Positions 23,347 to 31,969 are shown, counted from the stretch's first letter. The stretch is DNA of 42,803 nucleotides from Pseudomonadota bacterium (GCA_021792975.1 JAJYTR010000015.1:1-42803); one strand, 5' to 3'. Notes: generated by a model not told the origin, from the sequence alone. Numbers and translations are program-made.

Positions 23347-24536
23347 CCGCCGTTGGCGGCGGCGATGCCTGCTTCCAGCGCTTCCATCGGGTCGGTGTAC
23401 TCGGCGCGCTGCATCGGCGCGCGCAGGCCGCCCGCCGGGCGCAGCGGCACATGGCCCACCGGTGCGCGCGGCGCGGGTGCCGGCGCCGGCGCCGCGGGCA
23501 GCGCGGGGATTTCCGCATAGGCGGCGCGCACCTCGTCCAGCCAGCGCTCGGGTGGCATCGTCTCGCGGATGCGCCTGAGCACCGGCATCAGGAACGGCAG
23601 CTTGCGCTCGTAGTCCGGATCCGCCGCGCGCAGCTGCTCGCCCAGCTGGTTCAGTCCGGTGCGGGCCGTGTCCAGCGCGCGCTGCTGCTCGGCCTGCTGC
23701 CGGTCATGCTGCGTGCGCGTCGCCTGCAGGCGCACCGTCTGCCGCGCCTGGGCCAGTTCCACCGCGTGCCTGCGCGTCATGTCGCCCGCCTCCACCGCCT
23801 CGACCAGGTCCGGGTGTTCGCTGAGCGGGTCGTGGATGCCGGGCGCCTCGCGGCCCAGCGCCTTGGCCAGCGTCTGCAGTTCCGCCTGCATCACGTCGTA
23901 GGCCTTGGCCAGCGCCTCGGGCGTGCCGGCGTTGACCATGCGCAGGTAGTCCATCGCCATGCCCATCTGCTGCGGGTTCGCGCCGGTGGACAGCACCATG
24001 CCTTCCCACTCGTCGGCCGCCTTCGCGCGCTCGATCACGCGCGGCAGGTCGGCCGCATCCTTGATCCCGGCCTTCTCCATCGCCGCCCGGAGCGGCCGCA
24101 GTTCGGCCAGCTCGCCGTGCATGGCGCGGAAGCGCTCCGCGGCCTTGGTCTTCAGCCCGAGTGAGCCGATTTCCTGCTCCGCGTCCTGCCGCTGCTGCGT
24201 CTTGACGGCCTCCGCCGCAGCGGCCTGATCCTCCGGCTTCGATGGCGCGGCGTCACCGGGCTTGCCGCCCGCGTCGCCGGGCGCAGGCGCCCGGTCCTGC
24301 GCGTCCGCGTCGATCCGCTTCGGCGGCTGCGTGTTGGCGGACGCCGTGTCCGCCGGCTCCGTGCCGGTCCCGGCGCCGGCATCGGCAATGCCGCGGTCCA
24401 GCGCCTCGGCCAGCTGGGCATCGAGGGTCGGCGGCGGTGTCCCGGCGGGCGCGGTGTCCGGTACGGGCGGCGGGGTGCCGGAAGCCGGCGCACTGGTGGC
24501 GCTGCCGGCGGCGTGCTGATCGGTCTGCGTGGTCAT
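23340..24536 (-). CDS. Scaffolding protein
   Basis: The product is 398 aa. An acidic, Pro/Ala/Thr-rich disordered N-terminus is followed by long charged helices (KTQQRQDAEQEIGSLGLKTK; RQTVRLQATRTQHDRQQAEQ) and a Pro-rich segment. The extreme C-terminus is DPMEALEAGIAAANGGA. Composition, lack of a fold-like core and position between portal and capsid all fit a scaffold. The C-terminal ALEAGIAAAN nearly matches ALDAGIAAAN at the portal N-terminus (27 of 30 bases identical), which may reflect a shared binding surface. Confidence 0.75.
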   Translation of the reverse strand: MTTQTDQHAAGSATSAPASGTPPPVPDTAPAGTPPPTLDAQLAEALDRGIADAGAGTGTEPADTASANTQPPKRIDADAQDRAPAPGDAGGKPGDAAPSKPEDQAAAAEAVKTQQRQDAEQEIGSLGLKTKAAERFRAMHGELAELRPLRAAMEKAGIKDAADLPRVIERAKAADEWEGMVLSTGANPQQMGMAMDYLRMVNAGTPEALAKAYDVMQAELQTLAKALGREAPGIHDPLSEHPDLVEAVEAGDMTRRHAVELAQARQTVRLQATRTQHDRQQAEQQRALDTARTGLNQLGEQLRAADPDYERKLPFLMPVLRRIRETMPPERWLDEVRAAYAEIPALPAAPAPAPAPRAPVGHVPLRPAGGLRAPMQRAEYTDPMEALEAGIAAANGGA

Positions 24537-24551
24537 CGCTGTAGTCCTCGT

Positions 24552-26681
24552 TTACGGGCTGCCGTTTCCGGCCGGGGTCATCGGTGGCTGCGGCGCCGGC
24601 GGCGGCACCTGCCCCGCGGCTATTGCGCCGGGCGGCACGGCCGGCGGCGGCGGCGGCGCCACAGGCAGGGGCTGCTGCGCGCCTTCGCGCGGGATGAAGC
24701 GGTCCGGGTCGGCGTGGTCGCCGGCGCGCGCGAAGGTCTCGCGCAGCAGCGCCTCGGCGCGGTCGGCCATGTCGTCCGGCGTCGATTGCCGCAGCGCGCC
24801 GATGGTCTGGATGCCCTGCTGCAGCAGCGGCAGCAGCGTGGCCCAGGCCTGGCGGTCGGCCGTGGTGTTGGGCTTGCCCGAGCTGCCGGCGCGGATCGTC
24901 ACGCCCACCAGCGCCGGCAGGTCGTCCACGGTCATCCCCTCCGGCCAGAAGGCGTCATCGCCCGCGATGGCGCGCACGTCGCCGGCATCCATCTGCAGCA
25001 GCGCCACCTCGGCGGTGTACTGCGCCAGCTCGCCCAGCGCGTCCTCCAGCACGTCGCGCATCGCGCCGGTGCGCGCGTGGAACCCGGTCTGCTGGATCTG
25101 CGCCTCGGTGGCGGTCTTGGCCGTCTGGATCGACTGTGACAGCGCCTCCTGAATGCCCCAGATGCGCTCCATCTCGCCCATGATGCTCTGCGTCTCGTAC
25201 AGCATCGGGTCCAGCTGCGCGTAGGTCACAGGCGCGAACAGCGTGCGGATGTCAGCACCTGGCTGGATCGGGTCCACGCCCACCATTTCCTGCGTCACGG
25301 CGCTTTCGACGCGGCGCGCGTCCTCCGGGCTCAGCAGTCCGCGGTTGAACACCGTCTTGGGCCGGGTGCGCCGGCGGTGCTCCGCAAACGCGCTGCGCAC
25401 GCGGCTGTACTCGTCCTGCAGCTTGTGGCTGCGCCACACCAGCGACTGCGGGTGCCGCTCGCCGTCAATCTCGCCGATCGCCAGCTGGAAGAACGGATAG
25501 AACCGCGTCGCCGCGTCCGGCGCGTAGGGCCTGCGCACCCAGCGGTCGATGCCCTCGACCGCGGTCAGCACCGCGTTGGCGTCGCGGTCCCAGATTTCCT
25601 CGACGCGCACGTAGTCGAAGCCGTCGCCCCCTTGCGGCTGCGGCCCGCCGCTCGCGGCCGACTCGTAGCCGTCGGCATCCTCCGGCCGCACGTCGTCGGC
25701 ATCCATCGCCGTGTCCTTGCCGTGCGCGGTCTGCGGCTTGCGCATGCGCCAGCGCGCCGCCTTCACCATGTCCTGCTGCGGCAGCCCGAACTGCGCCTGC
25801 GCGTCCTCCGCGCGCAGGAAGGCGCGGTGCACGATCCACGGCGCGTCCAGGTACTCGGCCAGCAGCACGCCCGGCGCCACCTGCACGTCCTCGGCCTGCA
25901 CCAGGTCGATCACGAAGCCGCGCGCGACGACGCGCTCCACCCTGGTCTCCAGGCTGGCCAGCACGCGCTGGTATTCGGCCTGCTTGGCGTCGCAGTCCGC
26001 CTGCCCGGGCTCATCCTGCAGCTGCTCGCGCAGCGCGGCCACGCGGCGGATGTTGTCCTGCAGGTCGGCGATCTGCTGCTGCGTGATCGGGTCCGGCGCC
26101 GTGCGTGTCTGCCAGGTGGCCTTGAGCCAGCCGGTGCCGATGGTCAGCGCTGAGCGCACCCAGCGCTTGGCGTGCCGCTTCATGCGGCCGTCCCGCCACA
26201 GCCGCGACACGACAATGGCCAGCGTGTCGGCGAACGCCTTGTTGTCGCGCTGCCGCTGCTCGTAGCGGGCGCGCAGCCCCTCGAAGCGCGCGCGCGCGGC
26301 CGCGGGGTCGGGCCCGGCACCGCCCGCCGCGTCCTCCGCCGTGTCGCGCAGCGCCTCCATGTCCGGCGGCTCGGCGCTGGGCGCCGTAGTCACGTCCACG
26401 TCGGGATCCTGCGCGTACAGGAACGCCACCAGGATGTCGACGAACGTGCCGATCAGGTTGGTGTCCACCTCGAAGCCGCTGTCGCCACGCGCATAGCGGC
26501 GGTCGCGCGCGTACTGCTTGCGCGCCTCGGCATCGAACTTCCGCGCCTCCTCGATGCGGCGCATCCACGCCTGCACGTCGGCCTTCTCGCGCTCGCGCGC
26601 GCGGCCGGCGTCATCCGGCGCGTTGGCCGCGGCGATGCCGGCGTCCAGCGCCTGTTCCGGTGTCGCCCGGGTCGGGTCCAT
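24552..26681 (-). CDS. Portal protein
   Basis: The product is 709 aa from the ATG at 26681 with a GAGGA site; the open frame continues 17 codons upstream but those overlap the terminase end. It contains RRYARGDSGFEVDTNLIGTFVDILVAFLYAQDP, a membrane-like crown or clip helix pattern of podophage portals, and KRWVRSALTIGTGWLKATWQTR. A long helical region with VDPIQPGADIRTLFAPVTYAQLDPMLYETQSIMGEMERIWGI near 480-550 and a Pro-rich disordered tail follow. It forms the dodecameric ring at the capsid vertex and lies directly after the large terminase, as usual. Confidence 0.8.
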   Translation of the reverse strand: MDPTRATPEQALDAGIAAANAPDDAGRAREREKADVQAWMRRIEEARKFDAEARKQYARDRRYARGDSGFEVDTNLIGTFVDILVAFLYAQDPDVDVTTAPSAEPPDMEALRDTAEDAAGGAGPDPAAARARFEGLRARYEQRQRDNKAFADTLAIVVSRLWRDGRMKRHAKRWVRSALTIGTGWLKATWQTRTAPDPITQQQIADLQDNIRRVAALREQLQDEPGQADCDAKQAEYQRVLASLETRVERVVARGFVIDLVQAEDVQVAPGVLLAEYLDAPWIVHRAFLRAEDAQAQFGLPQQDMVKAARWRMRKPQTAHGKDTAMDADDVRPEDADGYESAASGGPQPQGGDGFDYVRVEEIWDRDANAVLTAVEGIDRWVRRPYAPDAATRFYPFFQLAIGEIDGERHPQSLVWRSHKLQDEYSRVRSAFAEHRRRTRPKTVFNRGLLSPEDARRVESAVTQEMVGVDPIQPGADIRTLFAPVTYAQLDPMLYETQSIMGEMERIWGIQEALSQSIQTAKTATEAQIQQTGFHARTGAMRDVLEDALGELAQYTAEVALLQMDAGDVRAIAGDDAFWPEGMTVDDLPALVGVTIRAGSSGKPNTTADRQAWATLLPLLQQGIQTIGALRQSTPDDMADRAEALLRETFARAGDHADPDRFIPREGAQQPLPVAPPPPPAVPPGAIAAGQVPPPAPQPPMTPAGNGSP

Positions 26682-26691
26682 GATGCGGTCC

Positions 26692-28302
26692 TCAGCGGTA
26701 GTAGCGTTCGCGCGCGGCGCGGCCGGCCTCATCGGGCTGCCGGTCGAACCACTCCTCGGTAAAGGGTTGCGGGGCGCGGTTGACCTTCGGCACCGGCACC
26801 CGCGCGTTGCTCAGGCGGTCCAGCGCGCGGCCGATCAGGCCGCACACGTCCACCGCGTCATTCGGCGCGCCCGGCGTCGGGAACGCCACCATCTGCTCGA
26901 GCAGCCGCTGCGCCCACGCCCTGCCGCGCGGCAGGTGCACGCGGCCGGCCTCGCAGTACGCACGGAACGACTGCGCGCGGGCGGTCTTGTCGCCCACGGT
27001 CGGCAGCAGCTCGCGCGCGCAGCGCACCCGCCGCTCGGCCATCGCGCGCTCGATCGCCGGGCCGATGGACGCCTCGATCACGCCGCGCTCGCCGTACCAC
27101 ACCAGCGCCGGCCCGTGCTGGTCCAGCAGCGCCAGCGCCGCGCGGATCGTGGTGTCGGTCGCCTCGCGCCCGCTCCACCAGTCCAGCGCCCACAGGTCGC
27201 CCTCCGCGCACACGCCCCACACACCGTGCTCGGTCCAGTCGCCGGCACCGGCGGTCACGGCGAAATCGCTGGCCATGTAGCGCGACAGGTGCGCGGGCAG
27301 CTCATCCGCGTCGTACCAGCGGATCCACTCGCGGCGGAACAGCGTGCCGGATGCCACCACCGGCGTCTGCTGGTACAGCGCCTGCCAGGTGCGGCGCGCG
27401 GTCGGCGCCGGGCTGTCCTCCACCAGCCGCCAGTGCGCAGCGTCGAACCACTCCGGCCACAGGTACTCGCCCGGCCTGCGCCCCACCGGGTCATCCTCGC
27501 GGTCGGCGCGCGCGGGAATGCGCAGCACCTCCCACACCATGCCGTCGCGGCAGCGCACCGGCCCGCTGCGCCCGTCGTAGTCCTCCGGCAGGATCATCCC
27601 GGCCAGGTCGTTGACGGCCCAGCGGGTCATCATCAGCACCGTCCAGCCGCCCGGCACCAGCCGCGTCTGCAGGTCGTCCTGGTAGGCGTCCAGCGTCTTG
27701 AGGCGCACCGCCTCGGACTCGGCTTCCTCGCGGCCCGCCACCGGATCGTCGATCACCAGCCCGTCGGCGCGGTTGCCCGTGATGCCGGCGAGGATGCCGG
27801 CCGCCATCAGCTCGCTGCCGCTGGTCAGTGCCCAGGCTTCGACCGCCGACTGGTCCTTGGGCAGTTCCGCGCCGAAGATCCCGCGGTACACCGGGCTGCG
27901 GCAGATCTGCCGCGCGCGCCGGCTCTGCTTGGCCGCGATCTGCGTGGCGTAGCTGGACAGGATCACGCGCGCGCCGGGCCGCGCGCCCATGAACCACGTC
28001 GGCGCCACCACGCTGGCATAGCTCGACTTGGCCGAGCCGGGCGGCGCGAAGATCATCAGCCGCCCGTAGCGCGTCGTCATGCAACGCTGCAGCGCGCGCA
28101 GGATCACGCGATGGTGCAGCGCCAGCGGGCTCTCGACCGGCGTGAACATCCAGGCGTCCGGGTCGGCGCTCACCGGGCGCCCGGGCACATCCACGGCCTG
28201 CGCATAGTCCTCCAGGCTCACCCGCGCACGCCGCCGGCGCAGCAGCTCGGCCGCGGCCGCCGCCTGCACGTGGTCCACCACACGCGCCGCCACGGCGCTC
28301 AT
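26692..28302 (-). CDS. terL: Terminase large subunit
   Basis: The product is 536 aa. The ATPase part shows a Walker A-like APPGSAKS at residues 86-93 and a Walker B-like LVIDDP at 182-187. A coupling-motif region follows (TVLMMTRWAVNDLAG). The nuclease part has YMASDFAVTAG, with the first metal-binding Asp, and PNDAVDVCGLIGRALD near the C-terminus with the last acidic residue. It powers DNA packaging through the portal and cuts concatemers. It overlaps the small subunit stop by ATGA. Unit length suggests an active enzyme. Confidence 0.9.
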   Translation of the reverse strand: MSAVAARVVDHVQAAAAAELLRRRRARVSLEDYAQAVDVPGRPVSADPDAWMFTPVESPLALHHRVILRALQRCMTTRYGRLMIFAPPGSAKSSYASVVAPTWFMGARPGARVILSSYATQIAAKQSRRARQICRSPVYRGIFGAELPKDQSAVEAWALTSGSELMAAGILAGITGNRADGLVIDDPVAGREEAESEAVRLKTLDAYQDDLQTRLVPGGWTVLMMTRWAVNDLAGMILPEDYDGRSGPVRCRDGMVWEVLRIPARADREDDPVGRRPGEYLWPEWFDAAHWRLVEDSPAPTARRTWQALYQQTPVVASGTLFRREWIRWYDADELPAHLSRYMASDFAVTAGAGDWTEHGVWGVCAEGDLWALDWWSGREATDTTIRAALALLDQHGPALVWYGERGVIEASIGPAIERAMAERRVRCARELLPTVGDKTARAQSFRAYCEAGRVHLPRGRAWAQRLLEQMVAFPTPGAPNDAVDVCGLIGRALDRLSNARVPVPKVNRAPQPFTEEWFDRQPDEAGRAARERYYR

Positions 28303-28658
28303 GGCCTCGCCTTGGCCCCGGACAGCGCCAGCGCCAGCAGCTGCTCGTCGGTCAGCTCGCGCAGGCTGCGCGTCTCGATCGGGCCGCCGTCCTCGCCGCT
28401 GATCGGCTGCGTCGGCCTGCCCCAGCCGCGGTCCAGCAGCAGCTCGGCCGCGCGCACCCGTGCGGCTGCGGGCTCGTCCCCGTCGCGCATGATGCCGGCC
28501 AGCGTCGTGACCGCAGCCCTGGTATGCGCACGCGCCAGCTTGCGCACGTGGCCCAGGTCCGCACGCCTGCCCGAGGGGTTGCCGCTCTGGCCCTTGCGGA
28601 ACGGCCGCCCCGGGCCTCGCCCGCGCGGCCTCGCTGTGGGTGTCCTGGCGTCCGTCAT
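28299..28658 (-). CDS. terS: Terminase small subunit (DUF5681-like)
   Basis: The product is 119 aa. The basic N-terminus GRPFRKGQSGNPSGRR is the signature of the DUF5681 family often found upstream of phage terminase large subunits. A helical region (VRKLARAHTRAAVTTLAGIM; AAARVRAAELLLDRGWGRP) follows and would form the oligomeric core. It should recognise the packaging start on phage DNA. A copy of the 19-bp repeat ends 23 bases upstream of its start codon. Confidence 0.75.
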   Translation of the reverse strand: MTDARTPTARPRGRGPGRPFRKGQSGNPSGRRADLGHVRKLARAHTRAAVTTLAGIMRDGDEPAAARVRAAELLLDRGWGRPTQPISGEDGGPIETRSLRELTDEQLLALALSGAKARP

Positions 28659-28681
28659 GGCGCCCAGCGTGGCAGGCGCGG

Positions 28682-28700
28682 GCGCTGGATCAAGCCACGC
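28682..28700 (-). repeat. 19-bp repeat, copy A, before terS
   Basis: GCGTGGCTTGATCCAGCGC on the minus strand is identical to 5932-5950. The stop codon (TGA) of the upstream gene falls inside it. It ends 23 bases before the terS start. This is where lambdoid phages place late regulation, so it may be a late promoter part, an antitermination or packaging signal, or an RNA site. None of these is proven. Confidence 0.45.
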
Positions 28701-29082
28701 GGCTGGCGCTGGCGAACTCCGCCATCAGGTCTTCCGCCACACGGGCCTCGACCAGGTCGCTGCGCGCACGGGTGTACACCCCCACCAGCAGGTCGATGCG
28801 CGAGCGCAGCAGGCCGGGCAGCGCGCTGTGCCCGTCCCCCAGCACGTACACGCCGATGCGCCCGCTGCCGTGTGTCGATGCGCCCGTGCGGCAGGCCAGG
28901 CAGTCCACCGGCGCCGCGAACACATAGGCCCGCGCATCGCACGCGCGCAGCAGCCAGCCCATGCGCCGTGCGACGGCTGCGGCCGCGATCGCCGCGCCGG
29001 CTTCGGATCGTTCCACCGTGGCAACGGGCGCACTGTCGCGCGTACGGCGATGGGCGTGGCGGTTGTAGGTGCGCGCGGTCAT
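28690..29082 (-). CDS. Unknown protein between RusA and terminase
   Basis: The product is 130 aa from the ATG at 29082 (overlap ATGA with rusA). The long open frame upstream is a shadow. A basic N-terminus (RTYNRHAHRRTRDS) is followed by ARRMGWLLRACDARAYVFAAPVDCLACRTG and LPGLLRSRIDLLVGVYTRARSDLVEARVAEDLM. No family is recognised. In lambdoid phages the gene between rus and the terminase is often the late antiterminator Q. The position invites that idea, but no Q motif is visible. Confidence 0.55.
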   Translation of the reverse strand: MTARTYNRHAHRRTRDSAPVATVERSEAGAAIAAAAVARRMGWLLRACDARAYVFAAPVDCLACRTGASTHGSGRIGVYVLGDGHSALPGLLRSRIDLLVGVYTRARSDLVEARVAEDLMAEFASASRVA

Positions 29083-29522
29083 GCCCCGTCCTCCATCATC
29101 GCGACATGGATCACGGCACCCACGAAATCCACGCCGCCGGGGCCGTCGAAGGCGTACACCTTGGCCAAGCGGGTGAACTCCACCACGCGCGCATCGTCGG
29201 CGATCAGCCCCGCATCCGTGAGCGCGTCCATGGTGGACCGCAGCAGCTTGTCCAGGTCCGGCTTGCGGTCGGGATGCCTGCGCGACCTCGGCGCGCTGGC
29301 CGGGCGCGGCAGCGCGAACACCATCCGTACCGACAGCGGCCCATCCAGCGGCCGCGTGATGCGCTGCGCGCGCATGGTCTCGATCGCGGCCCACTTCACC
29401 GCCTCGCGCCATGGCGCCACGCGCTTGCTCGACTCGATCATCACGCCGCGGCCCACGTGGCGCTTGCTGCCCTGTGGCGCCGGCAGGCCGTGCACGTGGA
29501 AGTAGCACTCGCGCGCGCTCAT
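29079..29522 (-). CDS. rusA: RusA-like Holliday junction resolvase
   Basis: The product is 147 aa from an ATG at 29522. GLPAPQGSKRHVGRG near the start and KPDLDKLLRSTMDALTDAGLIADDARVVE in the second half are the hallmark RusA motifs, the aspartates being the likely metal ligands. The enzyme cleaves four-way junctions made during phage recombination and replication so that the DNA can be packaged. It overlaps its neighbours by four bases on both sides. Confidence 0.88.
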   Translation of the reverse strand: MSARECYFHVHGLPAPQGSKRHVGRGVMIESSKRVAPWREAVKWAAIETMRAQRITRPLDGPLSVRMVFALPRPASAPRSRRHPDRKPDLDKLLRSTMDALTDAGLIADDARVVEFTRLAKVYAFDGPGGVDFVGAVIHVAMMEDGA

Positions 29523-30067
29523 GCCGCCACCCCCCGCAGTTCCGCCTCGATCCGCGCCAGATGCGCGCGCGCCTGCTCGGTCGTCGCGGGCGGCTTGCGC
29601 TCTGGCTGCTGCTGGCTGATCGCTGCCAGCGGTTCGTCCGGCAGCGGCTCGCCGCGCATCACCGCCTCGCGGGTCAGCTCGTAGGCCTCGCGCAGCATGC
29701 GGTCGGCGCGGTCGGCGTCTGCGCGCTGGTAGGCCCACCCGTCCAGCCGCGACCACACCGCGCGGGTGAACGCGCTCACTGCCGGCGCACCGGGCCGCAC
29801 TTCGGCGCGCACTACGGCCAGCGCCGGGATGCCGAGCGCCAGTGCGCGGAACTCCGGCAGCGTCGGCGGCCACGGCTCGCCGCTTGCCAGACAGCGGTCG
29901 ATGCCCTCGCCGATCTGCACCGGCGTCAGCCCGGCCAGCCCGCGCGCCCAGGTGTCGCCGGCCACGGTCAGCGTGCCCTCGCGTTCGGGCGCCTCGCCGT
30001 AGGCACTGGCCCAGCGGTGGCCGTAGATCGCGGCCATGCGCTCCCACAGGCGGCGCAGCCAGCGCAC
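29519..30067 (-). CDS. Lambda P-like replication protein
   Basis: The product is 182 aa, taken from a GTG at 30067 one base after the preceding stop; an internal ATG at 30034 is the alternative. The frame is open to 30229 but that part is a low-complexity shadow. The core RLWERMAAIYGHRWASAYGE, then LAGLTPVQIGEGIDRCLASGEPWPPTLPEFRALAL, is the pattern of phage replication protein P/loader-type proteins. It probably recruits the host helicase to the DUF1376-type protein encoded just upstream, as P does with O. Confidence 0.7.
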   Translation of the reverse strand: MRWLRRLWERMAAIYGHRWASAYGEAPEREGTLTVAGDTWARGLAGLTPVQIGEGIDRCLASGEPWPPTLPEFRALALGIPALAVVRAEVRPGAPAVSAFTRAVWSRLDGWAYQRADADRADRMLREAYELTREAVMRGEPLPDEPLAAISQQQPERKPPATTEQARAHLARIEAELRGVAA

Positions 30068-30068
30068 A

Positions 30069-31130
30069 TCAGGCCGGGAGTCGCTGCAGGACGGGATGCT
30101 CGATGACGTTGCCGGCACGGTGCTCGCGGTCGTCGTCGCGCTCGTCGGCTTCGCGGTTGATGCGCTCGACGCGCTCGCACAGGCTCTCGCGGCGGCCGCC
30201 GCTGCGTGCAGGGGTCTGCTCATGGTCACGGTCTCGGGTGAGGGGAAACAGCCCGCGCCAGCCGCGCAGGGCGGATTGCTCGAGCACGGCGCCGGGGTCG
30301 TCGCCGGCGTCGCGCAGCCGGGCCAGCGCGGCGATCGCCAGCGTCCTGGCCTTGGGCGTCAGCGGCGCGCGGATGGCGCGGCGCGCCTCGATCCACGCCG
30401 CCCACGCCGCGCCGGGGATCCAGTCGGGCAGCGCGTTGCCGGTGTCGTGCGGCGGTGCCTTGGCGCGCCGTGGCGCCTTGGCCCGCGGCGGGTCGACGGG
30501 TGGCGGAGCGGCGGCCTGCGGCGGCTCCGGTGGCGGGTCAGTGGACGGCGATGGGGGCCGTGCGTCCAGCGCGGCCCACGGGTCGGCGGGCGGCACTGCC
30601 GGCTTTGGCGGCGCCGTGTCCGCTGACGGAACCCCGCCCGCGTCAGCGGGGGGGTGGAGTTCCCGAAGGGAACGAGGGGGGGTTATGGTGTCTGGTGTCT
30701 GGTGAGCATTGCCTTCGCTGCGCGTCCGCAATGCGTCCGCATCCTGATCCGATGCGTTCGCATCCACCGGCTGATGCGCAGGCAGTGCGTCCGCACCGGT
30801 TCCGCAGTTGCCGCCGGACGGCTTCCAGCGTGCGTTCGCACTGCGCCGCGCCTTCTCCTGTTTGTCCCTGTAGCGCGAGATCTCGGCGTCCGCGCGCGCA
30901 TTGCGCCAGGCGCCATCGACCAGCTTGAAAAACTCGCCCAGCACCGCGTCCACCGCCGCGCGCTCGTCCTGGGCGCGGGCGCGCGCCACGCGGTGCGCCT
31001 GTTCGGCGGGGATGGGCTGTTCGGTCGCGTAGTAGCGGTCCAGCAGCAGCGTGTACACGCCGTGCTCCAGCACGGAAAGGTGCGCCGTGTCGCGCGCGTA
31101 ATCACCCAGGTGGCGCTCGTAGTAGTTCAT
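30069..31130 (-). CDS. DUF1376/YdaU-type replication initiation protein
   Basis: The product is 353 aa from the ATG at 31130 (MNYYERHLGDYARDTAHLSVLEHGVYTLLLDRYY), a clear DUF1376 start. This domain is common in phage replication modules in the place of lambda O. A charged linker and a long Pro/Ala-rich region follow (about residues 160-230). The C-terminal part, WIPGAAWAAWIEARRAIRAPLTPKARTLAIAALARL, ends in a WRGLFP-type segment. It presumably binds the phage origin, which may lie inside its own gene. No clear iterons are seen there. Confidence 0.75.
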   Translation of the reverse strand: MNYYERHLGDYARDTAHLSVLEHGVYTLLLDRYYATEQPIPAEQAHRVARARAQDERAAVDAVLGEFFKLVDGAWRNARADAEISRYRDKQEKARRSANARWKPSGGNCGTGADALPAHQPVDANASDQDADALRTRSEGNAHQTPDTITPPRSLRELHPPADAGGVPSADTAPPKPAVPPADPWAALDARPPSPSTDPPPEPPQAAAPPPVDPPRAKAPRRAKAPPHDTGNALPDWIPGAAWAAWIEARRAIRAPLTPKARTLAIAALARLRDAGDDPGAVLEQSALRGWRGLFPLTRDRDHEQTPARSGGRRESLCERVERINREADERDDDREHRAGNVIEHPVLQRLPA

Positions 31131-31465
31131 GGGGCCGGCCACCACGTACACGCGGGGCGCGCGCTGACATCACACAGACGGATCGATCCGCGGCGGATTC
31201 GCCCAGCGAATGCGCACTCGGGAAGGCGTCGCGCAAGCTCATAGCGATCAATGCCTGTTTCCTGCGCGAGCTCGGCACTTGTGAGCCCGGGGAAGGACTC
31301 GACCGCCGCATGGGCGTGATCCTGCTGCGATGCTCGCCTGCCGCTGCGCGTGATGCGTTCGGCAGCAAGATGCGACGACTCGGGATCGGTGCGACGCGCG
31401 GCTGGCGCGTCACGGTTGCCGCGCTGGAGCGCTCCGCAACCGGCCGGGATCGCGTTGGCCATCAT
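31127..31465 (-). CDS. Small HTH-like phage protein
   Basis: The product is 112 aa from the ATG at 31465, with GGAGG eight bases upstream. The core DPESSHLAAERITRSGRRASQQ is followed by a helix-turn-helix-like segment (FPGLTSAELAQETGIDRYELARRLPE) and a C-terminus GSIRLCDVSARPACTWWP. This pattern recurs in phage early operons just before the replication genes. Its function is not known to me; it may be a DNA-binding accessory protein. It overlaps both neighbours by a few bases. Confidence 0.65.
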   Translation of the reverse strand: MMANAIPAGCGALQRGNRDAPAARRTDPESSHLAAERITRSGRRASQQDHAHAAVESFPGLTSAELAQETGIDRYELARRLPECAFAGRIRRGSIRLCDVSARPACTWWPAP

Positions 31466-31689
31466 TCCCCGTTCCTCCCTTGTGCTCCGCCCGCCGTCCA
31501 CTCCAGTCCCTCGGTGGCCAGCAGGCGCGGCAGTAGGCTGGCCGTTCGCATTTCCACGGCGGCCCAGCGATGCAGCACGTCACGGACGATTTCGGAGTGG
31601 TCCAGCCCGGATGCCCTGGCGCGCGCCTGCAGCACACACCAGGTTTCAGGTGTCACCTTCGCGCGCAGGTCCTTGAGCGGCAGCGACAT
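31462..31689 (-). CDS. Ribbon-helix-helix-like small protein
   Basis: The product is 75 aa. MSLPLKDLRAKVTPETWCVLQARARASGLDHSEIVRDVLHRWA has the strand (LRAKVTPE), helix, turn and helix order of RHH DNA-binding proteins. The rest is a short tail. It follows the Cro-like gene and may tune early transcription. The assignment is by pattern only. Confidence 0.6.
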   Translation of the reverse strand: MSLPLKDLRAKVTPETWCVLQARARASGLDHSEIVRDVLHRWAAVEMRTASLLPRLLATEGLEWTAGGAQGRNGE

Positions 31690-31692
31690 GGC

Positions 31693-31959
31693 TCAGGCGG
31701 CCTCGCGCTGCCCCGGGAGACGCACGCGGTAGCCCAGCACCCCGCCCCGTGCGTCGCGCTCCCAGATCACGTCGGGGCGCATTTCCTCGCAGAGGACAGC
31801 TCCGCCCGTGGCGGCTTCGATGGGTGGGCAGCGGCCCAGTGGCACACGGCGTCCGCGCCAGCCGGAGGCCATCTGCCACAGGTAATCGGGCGACGTGTCG
31901 AGCGCTTCCGCGAGCGCGCGCCGGCGGCCTTGATCAGAGATGAATTCAATGAGCGTCAT
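31693..31959 (-). CDS. Cro/YdaS-like repressor
   Basis: The product is 88 aa from the ATG at 31959. An earlier ATG at 31971 overlaps the predicted -10 element, so it cannot be transcribed from that promoter. With +1 near 31963 the message would be almost leaderless, and no ribosome site is visible. The helix-turn-helix GRRRALAEALDTSPDYLWQMASGWRG is followed by PIEAATGGAVLCEEMRPDVIW, a segment typical of YdaS/Cro-type proteins. It is the first gene of the leftward operon and is divergent from the CI-type gene, as in lambda. Confidence 0.78.
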   Translation of the reverse strand: MTLIEFISDQGRRRALAEALDTSPDYLWQMASGWRGRRVPLGRCPPIEAATGGAVLCEEMRPDVIWERDARGGVLGYRVRLPGQREAA

Positions 31960-31969
31960 GACGCGCAGC

